DNA of 64,000 nucleotides from Spirilliplanes yamanashiensis (lineage in GTDB: Bacteria; Actinomycetota; Actinomycetes; Mycobacteriales; Micromonosporaceae), in NCBI RefSeq assembly GCF_016863475.1, contig NZ_BOOY01000001.1, positions 124,001 through 188,000 on the forward strand. The letters run 5' to 3'. The stretch's first letter is position 1. Each line of letters starts with the position of its first letter. Below the pieces are notes generated by a model, which saw only the letters and a program-made list of their open reading frames with translations, was not told the DNA's origin and searched no databases. Below, piece after piece: positions 15,323-23,202 of the stretch. The translations under genes were made by a program, and so were the position numbers.

Positions 15323-17790
15323 CGGTCCGCGGGCGGCCAGGTCAGCTGGTCGCGGCGGGCCGGCTCCGGGTACGTCCAGGGGTCGCCCGCCCGGTCCCAC
15401 GCCTCCGCGGCGCGCTGCCACGACTCGTCCGGCTGCTGCGGCCACGCCGCGGGCTCACCCCACGGGTCCGCGGCCGCCCGGTCCGGCTGCGCCGGCACCG
15501 ACGCCGAGCCGGCGGGCCGCACCGGCGGCGGCGCCACCGCCGCCAGGCCGTGCTCCGGCAGGCGCGCCGCCGGCACCGGCGCCGGCGGCGGCGCCACGGC
15601 CGCCGCCCCGTCGGCGCCCGCCAGGCCCGTGCGGTGCAGCTTGTGCCAGCGCAGCTTCGCGCCCGTCATCGCCGACATCACCGACTGGATCAGCACCAGG
15701 TACATCAGCTGCCGGTACGCGAGTTGCTGCAACGGCAGCGTCCACAGCGGCCTCGGCGACTCCCGGTCGAACCGGAACGCGATGAACGCCGTCACCAGCT
15801 GCAACCCCAGCATCGTCAGCCACGCGTACAACGTCTCCGTCTTGCCCCAGAAGATCAGGCCGTACAGCATCAGCACGTCCATCACCGGCGCCAGCAGCGG
15901 CAGCGCGATGCCGAACAGCGCCAGCAGCGGCAGCCCCACCCGGCCGAACCGGCCCGACGCGCCCCGGTCCAGCAGCGCGCCGCGGTGCTTCCACATCGCC
16001 TGCATCGTGCCGTAGCTCCACCGGTACCGCTGCTTGTACAGCTGCGACAGGGTGGCCGGCGCCTCCGTCCAGGCGCGGGCGTTCTCCTCGTACACCACGT
16101 GCCAGCCGGCCCGCTGCATCGCGATCGTCACGTCGGTGTCCTCGGCGAGCGTCTCGTCGCTCATCCCGCCGACCTCTTTCAGGGCCTGGCGGCGGAACGC
16201 GCCGATCGCGCCCGGCACCGTCGGCATGCACCGCAGCACCTCGTACAGGCGGCGGTCCAGGTTGAACCCGATGACGTACTCGATGTGCTGCCACAGCGCC
16301 GTCACCGTGCCCCGGTTGCCGATCTTCACGTTGCCGGCGACCGCGCCCACCTGCGGGTCCGCGAACGGCTGCACGATCCGGCGGACCGAGTCCGGCTCGA
16401 AGATCGTGTCGCCGTCCACCATGACGATCAGGTCGTGCCGGGCCAGCGCCACGCCCGTGTTCAGGGCGTTCGACTTGCCGCCGTTCGGCACCCGCACCAC
16501 CCGCACGTTCGGCAGGCCCAGGCCCTCGGCCAGCGCCGCCGTCTCGTCCGTCGAGCCGTCGTCGACGACCACCACCTCGATGTGCGGGTAGTCGCCCGTC
16601 GCCAGCGAGCGCACGGCCGCCTCGATGCCCTCCTTCTCGTTGTAGGCGGGCACGATCACCGACACCGGGTCGGTCACCGGCGGACCCCAGCTCCACGTCT
16701 TCTTGCGCCGCTGCCGGGCGTGCCGGGTCGCCAGTGCCAGCAGCAGCACGGTACGCCCGATCGTCAGCGCCCCCACCAGCACGAAGATCGCCGCCAGCAC
16801 GTAGATGGTGGCGTCGGCCAGCCGCACCGTCCACAGCAGGGCGCCGCCGCGCAGCTGCTCCGCCTGCGGCGCCGGCGGGTTGGGCGCCAGCGCCGCCGAC
16901 GTGGCCCCCGCCTCGGACGCCGCCAGGTTGAAGCCCTCGGACACCGTGACGAACCGGTACCCCTTCGCCTTCATCGCCGGGATGAACCGGCGCAGCGCCT
17001 GCACCGTCTGCGACCGGTCACCGCCCGCGTCGTGCATCAGCACCACCGCCGGGTCGGTGCCCTCCGGGGTGGCGTTCGCCATGATCTTCTCGACGCCCGG
17101 GCGCGCCCAGTCCTGGCTGTCCGTGTCGTTGACGACGAACAGGTACCCCAGGTCGCCCGCCTCCCGCACCAGCTCCCAGTTCGGGTTGTCGATGGCGCTG
17201 GCCCGCGACGAGTACGGGAACCGGATCAGCGCCGTGCGCACCCCGGCCGCGCGGGCGATCGCCTGCTGCGTCATCGAGTACTCGAGCTTGCGCCGCCACT
17301 CCGGCAGTAACTGCAGGTTCGGGTGGGTGAACGTGTGCACGCCCAGCTCGTTGCCGTCCGCCGCCATCCGGCGCGCCACGTCCGGGTGCCGGGTCACCTG
17401 CGAGCCCACCACGAAGAACGTGCCGCGCACGTCGTGCTCGCGCAGCACCCCGAGGATCTGCGGCGTCCACCACGGGTCCGGCCCGTCGTCGAACGTCAGC
17501 GCGATCGTCTTCGGCGGCAGCCGGTGCGACAACGCCTGCCCGCCGGTCGTGTTGATGATCGGCCCGCCCTGCACCACGGACTTCGGGACCTGATCGGCCT
17601 CGACCTCCTCCGTGGCGACGTGGTCGCCGGTGAACTCAGCGCTCACGTAGGCGTGCACCAGCAGCAGACTGGTGAACACCGCGATCAGCGCGACGCCGAG
17701 AATCACCCGGGGCCGCGGCGCGACCCGCCGCGACCGGCCCCGCCCGCCCGCCGGCCTGGCCGCCCGGACGGCTGCACGGCGGGCGCTCAC
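15319..17790 (-). CDS. Bifunctional polysaccharide deacetylase (CE4)-glycosyltransferase (GT2) fusion
   Basis: An 823-residue membrane protein. Helix 29-48 anchors an extracytoplasmic CE4 deacetylase (about 92-290) with 'TFDDGPD' (99-105), His152/His156 ('HTFTH') and 'RFPY' (190-193). One or two helices (328-354) lead back to a cytoplasmic processive GT2 domain with 'DDGST' (410), DxD 'DGDT' (459), 'EDTD' (550) and 'QRYRW' (587-591), followed by C-terminal helices (619-648, 654-672, 694-710) and a Pro-rich tail. It combines in one chain the roles of N-acetylglucosaminyl synthase and N-deacetylase, so it probably makes and partly deacetylates an exported amino-sugar polymer. The GTG overlaps the upstream stop by 4 bp, indicating coupling. 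Confidence 0.92.
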   Translation of the reverse strand: MSARRAAVRAARPAGGRGRSRRVAPRPRVILGVALIAVFTSLLLVHAYVSAEFTGDHVATEEVEADQVPKSVVQGGPIINTTGGQALSHRLPPKTIALTFDDGPDPWWTPQILGVLREHDVRGTFFVVGSQVTRHPDVARRMAADGNELGVHTFTHPNLQLLPEWRRKLEYSMTQQAIARAAGVRTALIRFPYSSRASAIDNPNWELVREAGDLGYLFVVNDTDSQDWARPGVEKIMANATPEGTDPAVVLMHDAGGDRSQTVQALRRFIPAMKAKGYRFVTVSEGFNLAASEAGATSAALAPNPPAPQAEQLRGGALLWTVRLADATIYVLAAIFVLVGALTIGRTVLLLALATRHARQRRKKTWSWGPPVTDPVSVIVPAYNEKEGIEAAVRSLATGDYPHIEVVVVDDGSTDETAALAEGLGLPNVRVVRVPNGGKSNALNTGVALARHDLIVMVDGDTIFEPDSVRRIVQPFADPQVGAVAGNVKIGNRGTVTALWQHIEYVIGFNLDRRLYEVLRCMPTVPGAIGAFRRQALKEVGGMSDETLAEDTDVTIAMQRAGWHVVYEENARAWTEAPATLSQLYKQRYRWSYGTMQAMWKHRGALLDRGASGRFGRVGLPLLALFGIALPLLAPVMDVLMLYGLIFWGKTETLYAWLTMLGLQLVTAFIAFRFDRESPRPLWTLPLQQLAYRQLMYLVLIQSVMSAMTGAKLRWHKLHRTGLAGADGAAAVAPPPAPVPAARLPEHGLAAVAPPPVRPAGSASVPAQPDRAAADPWGEPAAWPQQPDESWQRAAEAWDRAGDPWTYPEPARRDQLTWPPADR

Positions 17791-19181
17791 GACCGCACGG
17801 CCCGGACGGTGCGGACCGTGCGCGCCGCCCGCTCGTCGTCCAGGCGCGCGGCCTGCACGGCGTCGGCCCCGGCGGTGACGGCCGCGGCGAACCGGGCGGC
17901 CACGGCGGCGGTGTCACCGAGCGGCGCCAGCGCGAGCGCCTCGCCGGCCAGCGCGGCGGACCGTGCCTCCGGCGACCGGTACCCGGCGTCCACCAGGTCG
18001 CCGAGCCCGCCGACCTCGTCGAGCAACTCGTCGAGCTGCCCGGTCACGTCCTCGGCCCCGCCACTGCTGTCGCCGCCGTCGCTGCTGCCGTCGTTGTCGT
18101 CGTTGCCGCTGCCTGCGCCGTCGTCGTTGCTGTCATCGTCGTTGCTGTCATCGCCGCTGCCGTTGTCGCCGCTGCCGGCGTCGTTGTCGTCGTCGTTGCC
18201 GCTGCCGGCGCCGGGGGCCTTCGTGCCGGACCCGCTGCCGCCGCCGTCCTTGCTGCCGCTACCGCTGCTACCGCTGCCGTCGGTGCTGCTGTCGTCATCG
18301 TTGTCGTCGCTGCCGCTGCCGCTGCCGCTGCCGCTGCCGCTGCCGCCCGACCCAGTGCTGCCGGATCCTCCGGAGCCCGTGCCGCCCGATCCCGTGCCGC
18401 CTGATCCCGTGCCGCCTGATCCCGTGCCGCCCTTGCCGCCCGAGCCGCTCGACCCGGCCCCGTTGCCGTTGCCGTTGGAGCCGATGCCGGAACCCGAGCC
18501 GTTCGTCGGGGTGTCCACACCGCCCCCGCCGCCGCCACCGCCCGCGGCCCCCGTCGGCACGACGCCGGTGGGCGTGACCGTCGGGGTCGGGGTGCCCTCG
18601 CCGGGCGTCGGCGTGGTCGTCGGCGTGCGGGTCGGGACGAGCGGGGTGCGGCTCGGCGTCGGCGTGGGCGTCGCCTCGAGGACCGGCGCGCGGGTCACGC
18701 CGCGGGTGCTGCGCGGGGTGGGGTAGGTGCCGCTGGTGGTCGCCGGGGTGCGCGCGGCGGTCGGCGCCAGGCGCTCGGCGGCGAGGACCCGCGGCTCGCC
18801 GACGCCCTCGGTGGCGCCCGGCGTGGGCTCCGTCCCGGGGGTGGCGGTGGCCGGCCGGTCGACCAGCTCGGGGAAGGGCAGGATCGCGTTCGGGCTGACG
18901 GGACCGCCGGCCAGGCTGACGCTGACCAGTCCGCCGTAGACGAGACAGAACGCGGCGAAGCCGTACGACGCGCGGCGCAGCACCTTGCGGCGGCGTCCCG
19001 TGGAGTCGACGAAGACGGGCGCCGGTTCCGCCACCATGATCACCTCGGTGTCGGGGATCTCGCCAGTGGCGTCCGGGTCGTCGACGGCGCGGCGGTACAG
19101 GGCGTCGTCGTCGGCGGGCTGCGGGGTGAAGGTCTCCGAAGGCACGCGGCGAAGCATAGGAATGCGCGGCCGGAAATCCAT
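17787..19181 (-). CDS. Gly/Ser/Asp-rich low-complexity membrane-anchored protein
   Basis: About 464 residues. An N-terminal cytoplasmic stretch of roughly 70 residues, a single hydrophobic helix ('YGFAAFCLVYGGLVSVSLA'), a Thr/Pro-rich stalk, then a long Gly-Ser-Asn-Asp region built from short repeats (GTGSG, GS, and DDSN-type acidic blocks), and a C-terminal helical Ala/Leu segment of about 100 residues. No enzyme motif. It overlaps the deacetylase-glycosyltransferase start by 4 bp, so the two products are made together; the acidic extracellular part could bind the cationic polymer. Start is uncertain: ATG 19181 (GAGG upstream) or ATG 19157. Confidence 0.72.
   Translation of the reverse strand: MDFRPRIPMLRRVPSETFTPQPADDDALYRRAVDDPDATGEIPDTEVIMVAEPAPVFVDSTGRRRKVLRRASYGFAAFCLVYGGLVSVSLAGGPVSPNAILPFPELVDRPATATPGTEPTPGATEGVGEPRVLAAERLAPTAARTPATTSGTYPTPRSTRGVTRAPVLEATPTPTPSRTPLVPTRTPTTTPTPGEGTPTPTVTPTGVVPTGAAGGGGGGGGVDTPTNGSGSGIGSNGNGNGAGSSGSGGKGGTGSGGTGSGGTGSGGTGSGGSGSTGSGGSGSGSGSGSGSDDNDDDSSTDGSGSSGSGSKDGGGSGSGTKAPGAGSGNDDDNDAGSGDNGSGDDSNDDDSNDDGAGSGNDDNDGSSDGGDSSGGAEDVTGQLDELLDEVGGLGDLVDAGYRSPEARSAALAGEALALAPLGDTAAVAARFAAAVTAGADAVQAARLDDERAARTVRTVRAVRS
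18309..18344. repeat. Hexanucleotide tandem repeat, 6 copies of GCTGCC
   Basis: Six perfect GCTGCC units lie inside the low-complexity gene and encode a Gly-Ser run on the minus strand. Because 6 is a multiple of 3, copy-number change would alter length without shifting the frame. Confidence 0.85.
18373..18432. repeat. 15-bp tandem repeat, 4 copies
   Basis: Four near-identical 15-bp units (consensus GATCCCGTGCCGCCT) encode repeated GTGSG pentapeptides of the low-complexity protein. Confidence 0.85.
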
Positions 19182-19394
19182 TCGCCTCACTCGTTGGGAT
19201 GACCATCGATCGCGACGGCGAATCATCCTTTCAGGCGAGTGGCGTGCCGGCCCGCTTTTCCGATCATGTGCAGGCCCGCCGAACCGCCCTTGCTGACCTG
19301 CGCAAAGAATGAGCGGATAAAAGGTGACGGCCGCCGGATGATATTGGCGCTGTCAACTTTCTCACCGCATTGCTAGATCAATTCACCCACGTGA
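19182..19394. other. AT-richer upstream region of the deacetylase-GT unit
   Basis: This 213-bp gene-free stretch is clearly less GC-rich than its surroundings and should contain the promoter of the leftward two-gene unit. A TTGACA hexamer on the minus strand (19356-19351) is visible but no well-spaced -10 partner is convincing. It also contains the end of the YjbR transcript. Confidence 0.45.
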
Positions 19395-19766
19395 TTAGTC
19401 CGAATTGTCGCTATCAAGGGCGTTGATCAATGAACGCGGCGCCACCGCCCGGTACGCGTCCTCGCACAACTCACCGATCTCCGCCCAGTCGACGTCACCG
19501 TCCAGCCGCACCCCGAGCCACCCCCGGTGCCCCACGTACGGCGGCCGGAAGAACCGCCCCGGCTCCGCCGCCACCAACTCCTCCTGCGCGCCGGCCGGCG
19601 CCGCGCACCACAGGTGCGGAAACTGGTTGTGATGGTGGCCGTCCACCATGACCATGACGAAGGTCTTCTTGCCGCGCACGAAGAAACTCGGCGCCCCGTG
19701 ACTCAACCGCTCCGTCACCTCGGGCAGTCGCAGGCACGCCGCCCGTACCCCGCTCAGCAGGTCCAC
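19395..19766 (-). CDS. MmcQ/YjbR family protein
   Basis: A 123-residue small protein of the MmcQ/YjbR family (CyaY-like fold), with the diagnostic 'CLRLPEVTERLSHGAPSFFVRGKKTFVM' order, here quoted in parts: 'LPEVTERLSHG' and 'VRGKKTFVM'. Members are called DNA-binding but their function is poorly known. GTG 19766 is preferred over upstream candidates because family members begin with a short DLL-G-VRAACL-like start and a TAGCGT hexamer (19779-19774) sits 7 nt upstream. Confidence 0.82.
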   Translation of the reverse strand: MDLLSGVRAACLRLPEVTERLSHGAPSFFVRGKKTFVMVMVDGHHHNQFPHLWCAAPAGAQEELVAAEPGRFFRPPYVGHRGWLGVRLDGDVDWAEIGELCEDAYRAVAPRSLINALDSDNSD

Positions 19767-19773
19767 GACCCTG

Positions 19774-19779
19774 ACGCTA
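19774..19779 (-). promoter_or_regulatory. Candidate -10 of leaderless YjbR gene
   Basis: TAGCGT on the minus strand, 7 nt before GTG 19766. No clear -35 is seen. Confidence 0.4.
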
Positions 19780-19878
19780 ACCCCTGCGGCCGGCGCCGCG
19801 CTGACCTCCAGCGTTTTCACAGCCTCCCATCGGCGGCAGCCATTGTGCGCAGCGGCGCCGTGTGGCTACCATTGCCCT

Positions 19879-19926
19879 GCGCGCCCCTATCGCCCGCTTC
19901 CCCCGTGGCAGGCGATCGGGGCGCGC
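19879..19926. ncRNA. Strong intergenic hairpin, possible structured RNA
   Basis: Arms 19879-19894 and 19911-19926 pair over 16 positions with one mismatch, enclosing a 16-nt loop. It is about 110 bp upstream of the YjbR start and is too far from any stop codon to be an obvious terminator. Strand of transcription is unknown. Confidence 0.35.
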
Positions 19927-20346
19927 GCTATGTCTGCTCCCGGGTGACGACGCCCCCCGGTCGAGCGAGGTCCACAAGCAACCCACCCGGCGGGCTGCCT
20001 CACCAAGGCTGGCGAACGGCGGGCCTTGCGGAGCGGTCGAGGTGATGGGACCCGGCTGCGCGGCGCGCGGCCCGCTGGCAAGCCATCCCGGCGCTGCTCC
20101 CGACAATGCCGCCAGATGGATTGGCCACGGGGGTGGTGGTTGGGAACTCGGCGGCAAGCCGGCAGCGGCTTGGTGGGTGACTGTTCGGCGGTCGGCGCAG
20201 GGGAGCGTCCGCCGGGTCGATGAAGCTCGGGTGTCCGCGGGACTGCCGGGATGGATGTCACCGCCGGGTCGGCGGATCGCCGACCAAGACGGCCGCGCTC
20301 AGGACCATGCGGTGTCCTGCGGGCCCGATGGCCCCGAAGCCACCCT

Positions 20347-20500
20347 CAGGCTGCCGAACCACGCACCCAGGCTGCCGAACCGCGGACCGCCGCCTCACCG
20401 CCTCCGCCGCCGGCCCCCGGGGCCGCCGGACCGGCGCCACCGCCGCGGTTCTCGGGCCGCCAGATCACCGCCTCACCGCCTCCCGGCGTCGCCGGCCCCC
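20347..20500. repeat. Short direct repeats in the non-coding interval
   Basis: CAGGCTGCCGAACC occurs at 20347-20360 and 20368-20381. CCGCCTCACCGCCTCC occurs at 20390-20405 and 20468-20483, each followed by GCCGGCCCCC (20409-20418, 20491-20500). They look like duplicated intergenic sequence. Confidence 0.6.
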
Positions 20501-20591
20501 AGGGCCGCGCCCGGCGCGTCGCCGGATCCCGGCCCACGCCGGTCCGCCGGAACCGCAGCGACCACCACCCGACACCTCCACACACGACGAA

Positions 20592-20620
20592 GCCCGCCAC
20601 CCCGAAACAGGGCGGCGGGC
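20592..20620 (-). terminator. Terminator of the O-mannosyltransferase gene
   Basis: GCCCGCC (20592-20598) pairs with GGCGGGC (20614-20620), with further ACGACG/CGTCGT pairing outside. It lies 16 bp past the leftward stop codon at 20636. Confidence 0.65.
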
Positions 20621-20635
20621 CGGAAACGTCGTGGG

Positions 20636-22252
20636 CTAGATCCAGCGCGGCCCCAGCCACATCCGGGACGACCAGTCCTCGTACGGGATCAGCTGCCCGG
20701 TGAAGACGGGATAGAAGTAGGCGAAGCACGCCGCCACGAGCAGCACGTACAACCCCGCCACCACCGCGCCCACGATCTGCCGGTCGCTCTTCTCCGGGCC
20801 GAGGCCCTCGGGTGGGGTCATGATCGCGCCGAGGACGTACACGACGGCCAGGACCAGGAACGGTACCGCGGGCAGCAGGTAGAAGGAGAACATCGTGCGG
20901 CCGTCGGCGATGGCGTAGTAGTACCAGGGGAGCATGCCGGCGACGACCGGGACGAGGATCGCGGGGGCGCGCCAGTCGCGGCGGGCGATGCCGAACCAGG
21001 CGGCGGCGACCAGGGCGGGCAGGAAGCTCCACCACAGCAGTGGGGTGCCGAGGAGCAGGATCTCGGCGGCGCAGCTGGGGGCGCCGCAGTTGCCCTCGCC
21101 GTTCCAGTAGAACGCCACCGGGCGGCCGAGGAGCAGCCACTGCCACGGCCACGACTGGTACGTGTGCTTGTCGTCGAGCTGGGTGTGGAAGCCGAAGGCT
21201 TCCTGGTGGTAGTGGAACAGGTTGATGAGGGCGCCGAGGACGGGTGGTTCGGCACGGCCGTTGTCGGCGAGCCAGTGGCGGAAGTAGCCGGTGTCGGTGA
21301 GGAACCAGCCGGCCCAGGTGCCGAGGTAGACGACGGTGGTGACGACGCCGGACAGCAGCAGCCAGCCGATGTCGCCGACGATGCCGCGGGCGACGGGGCG
21401 GCGGATGCCGGCGGAGCGGCGGGCGCGGACTTCCCACACGACGACGAGGATCGCGAAGAACGGGGCGAAGAACGCCGCGCTCCACTTGACGCCGACGGCG
21501 CAGCCGAGGAAGAACGCGGCGAGCAGCCGCCACCACGGCACCGCGCGCAGGAAGCCGAACCGGGGGCGCCGGTGCTTGGCCGGGTCGAAGCCGGTCTCCA
21601 GGGCGGTGCGCCACCGGGTGCGCCGCTGGTCGCGGTCGATGAGCAGGCACGCGAACGTGAGCAGGATGTAGAAGCCGAGGAAGATGTCGAGCAGCGAGGT
21701 GCGCGACAGCACCAGGTGGAAGCCGTCGAGGGCGAGCAGCAGGCCGGCCGCGCCGGACAGCACGACGGAGCGGAACAGCCGGTACGCGATGCGCGCCGTG
21801 ATGAGCACCATGAGGGTGCCGCAGACGGCGCCGACGATGCGCCAGCCGAGCTCGTTGTTGCCGAAGATCTGCTCGCCGAGGGCGATCATCCACTTGCCGA
21901 GGGGCGGGTGGACCACGTACGCGGGGCCGTTGGTCTTCTCGTCCCACTCCACGGCGTGCTGGAGCATGTCCCACGCGTCGGTCGGGTAGTAGACCTCGTC
22001 GAAGATGTACCCCTTGGGGCGGTCGACGTTGACGATGCGCAGGATGCCGCCGATGACGGTGACGACGATCGCGGCCAGCCACGAGTACGGGTTCAGCCGC
22101 TCGTCGACGGTGCTGAGCCGCCGCCGCACCACCGCCGGCAGGGATCGGCGCCCGTCGTCGCCCTCGGGCGGCCGCACGGGTTCGTCACCGCCGGCCGCGG
22201 GGGCCGCCGGTGCGGTGGACGTGTCTGCATCCGCTGTCGCCGCCGGGATCAC
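20636..22252 (-). CDS. Polyprenyl-phosphate-mannose--protein O-mannosyltransferase (PMT, GT39)
   Basis: A 538-residue GT-C membrane enzyme that transfers mannose from polyprenyl-phosphate-mannose to Ser/Thr of exported proteins. About 60 residues of acidic cytoplasmic leader precede the first helix; the first extracytoplasmic loop carries the catalytic pair Asp85-Glu86 in 'IFDEVYYP', then 'HPPLGKW', as in yeast Pmt and actinobacterial homologues. Roughly ten further helices follow. Ser/Thr-rich exported products in this window (low-complexity protein, chitosanase linker) are possible substrates by inference. Divergent from rsmI, as in other actinobacteria. Confidence 0.92.
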   Translation of the reverse strand: MIPAATADADTSTAPAAPAAGGDEPVRPPEGDDGRRSLPAVVRRRLSTVDERLNPYSWLAAIVVTVIGGILRIVNVDRPKGYIFDEVYYPTDAWDMLQHAVEWDEKTNGPAYVVHPPLGKWMIALGEQIFGNNELGWRIVGAVCGTLMVLITARIAYRLFRSVVLSGAAGLLLALDGFHLVLSRTSLLDIFLGFYILLTFACLLIDRDQRRTRWRTALETGFDPAKHRRPRFGFLRAVPWWRLLAAFFLGCAVGVKWSAAFFAPFFAILVVVWEVRARRSAGIRRPVARGIVGDIGWLLLSGVVTTVVYLGTWAGWFLTDTGYFRHWLADNGRAEPPVLGALINLFHYHQEAFGFHTQLDDKHTYQSWPWQWLLLGRPVAFYWNGEGNCGAPSCAAEILLLGTPLLWWSFLPALVAAAWFGIARRDWRAPAILVPVVAGMLPWYYYAIADGRTMFSFYLLPAVPFLVLAVVYVLGAIMTPPEGLGPEKSDRQIVGAVVAGLYVLLVAACFAYFYPVFTGQLIPYEDWSSRMWLGPRWI

Positions 22253-22350
22253 CCCGCGATCGTAGGCTGCGAACCTGGGCCACGGCGTCCGGAGGCCGGT
22301 GGTCGGCGTGTGGTCAACTGGTGCGACATCGGACGCCGTAAGGGGGAGCC

Positions 22351-23202
22351 GTGGCCGACGACGCCGCCGAGGGCACGTTGGTGCTGGTGGGGGCCCCGCT
22401 GGGCAACATCGGCGACGCGTCGCCGCGCATGCGCGAGGCGCTGGCCGGCGCCCAGATCGTGGCGGCGGAGGACACCCGCCGGCTGACCCGCCTGGCCCGC
22501 GACCTCGGCATCGAGGTGCCGGGCCGGATCGTGTCGTACTTCGAGGGCAACGAGGAGCGCCGCACCCCCGACCTGGTCGAGGCGCTGCTCGGCGGCGCCC
22601 GCGTCGCCCTGGTGACCGACGGCGGCATGCCCAGCGTCAGCGACCCCGGGTACCGCCTGGTCCGCGCCGCGCTCGACGCGGGCGTGCCGGTGACGACGGC
22701 GCCCGGCCCGAGCGCTGTCACCACGGCGCTGGCCCTGTCGGGGCTGCCCTGCGACCGGTTCTGCTTCGAGGGTTTCCTGCCGCGCTCCGGCGGGCCGCGC
22801 CGCGCCCGGCTGCGCGAGCTCGCCGCCGAGCCGCGCACGCTGGTGCTGTTCGAGGCGCCGCACCGCATCGCCGCGACGCTGACGGACCTGGCGGCCACGT
22901 TCGGGGAGGACCGCTCCGCCGCGGTGTGCCGGGAGCTGACGAAGACGTACGAGGAGGTGCGCCGCGGCCCCCTCGGCGACCTCGCCGGCTGGGCCGCCGA
23001 GAAGGACCCGCGCGGCGAGATCACCGTGGTCGTGGCCGGCGCGCCGCCGCGCCCGGCCGAGCGGCCGGCGGACGCCGACCTGCGCGCTGCGGTCGCCGGC
23101 CGCGAGGCGGCGGGCGCCACCCGCCGCGACGCGATCGCCGCCGTCGCCGCGGAGCACGGCCTGCGCAAACGAGAGGTGTACGCCCTCGTGCACGCTCAGT
23201 AG
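22351..23202 (+). CDS. rsmI: 16S rRNA (cytidine(1402)-2'-O)-methyltransferase
   Basis: A 283-residue tetrapyrrole-methylase-fold enzyme that uses SAM to 2'-O-methylate C1402 in the ribosomal decoding centre. Motifs: 'VGAPLGNIGD' near the N terminus, 'AEDTRRL', 'SVSDPGYRLV' and 'APGPSAVTTAL'. Length matches RsmI. GTG 22351 follows GGGGGAG. Divergent from the O-mannosyltransferase gene, an arrangement common in actinobacteria; its 3' end overlaps the convergent membrane-protein gene by 7 bp. Confidence 0.93.
   Translation: MADDAAEGTLVLVGAPLGNIGDASPRMREALAGAQIVAAEDTRRLTRLARDLGIEVPGRIVSYFEGNEERRTPDLVEALLGGARVALVTDGGMPSVSDPGYRLVRAALDAGVPVTTAPGPSAVTTALALSGLPCDRFCFEGFLPRSGGPRRARLRELAAEPRTLVLFEAPHRIAATLTDLAATFGEDRSAAVCRELTKTYEEVRRGPLGDLAGWAAEKDPRGEITVVVAGAPPRPAERPADADLRAAVAGREAAGATRRDAIAAVAAEHGLRKREVYALVHAQ

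Larger units (their letters stand above)
19821..20591. other. Long non-coding interval
   Basis: About 0.77 kb without a credible protein gene: open frames on either strand have Arg/Pro-rich, non-protein-like composition. It holds a long hairpin (19879-19926), short direct repeats (20347-20500) and no signature of RNase P RNA, tmRNA, SRP RNA or a tRNA that I could find. It may carry an unrecognised RNA or be the relic of a lost gene. Confidence 0.5.

Noticed and set aside
19821-20591. RNase P RNA, tmRNA or SRP RNA in the non-coding block
   Set aside because: I found none of the conserved core sequences expected for these RNAs on either strand.
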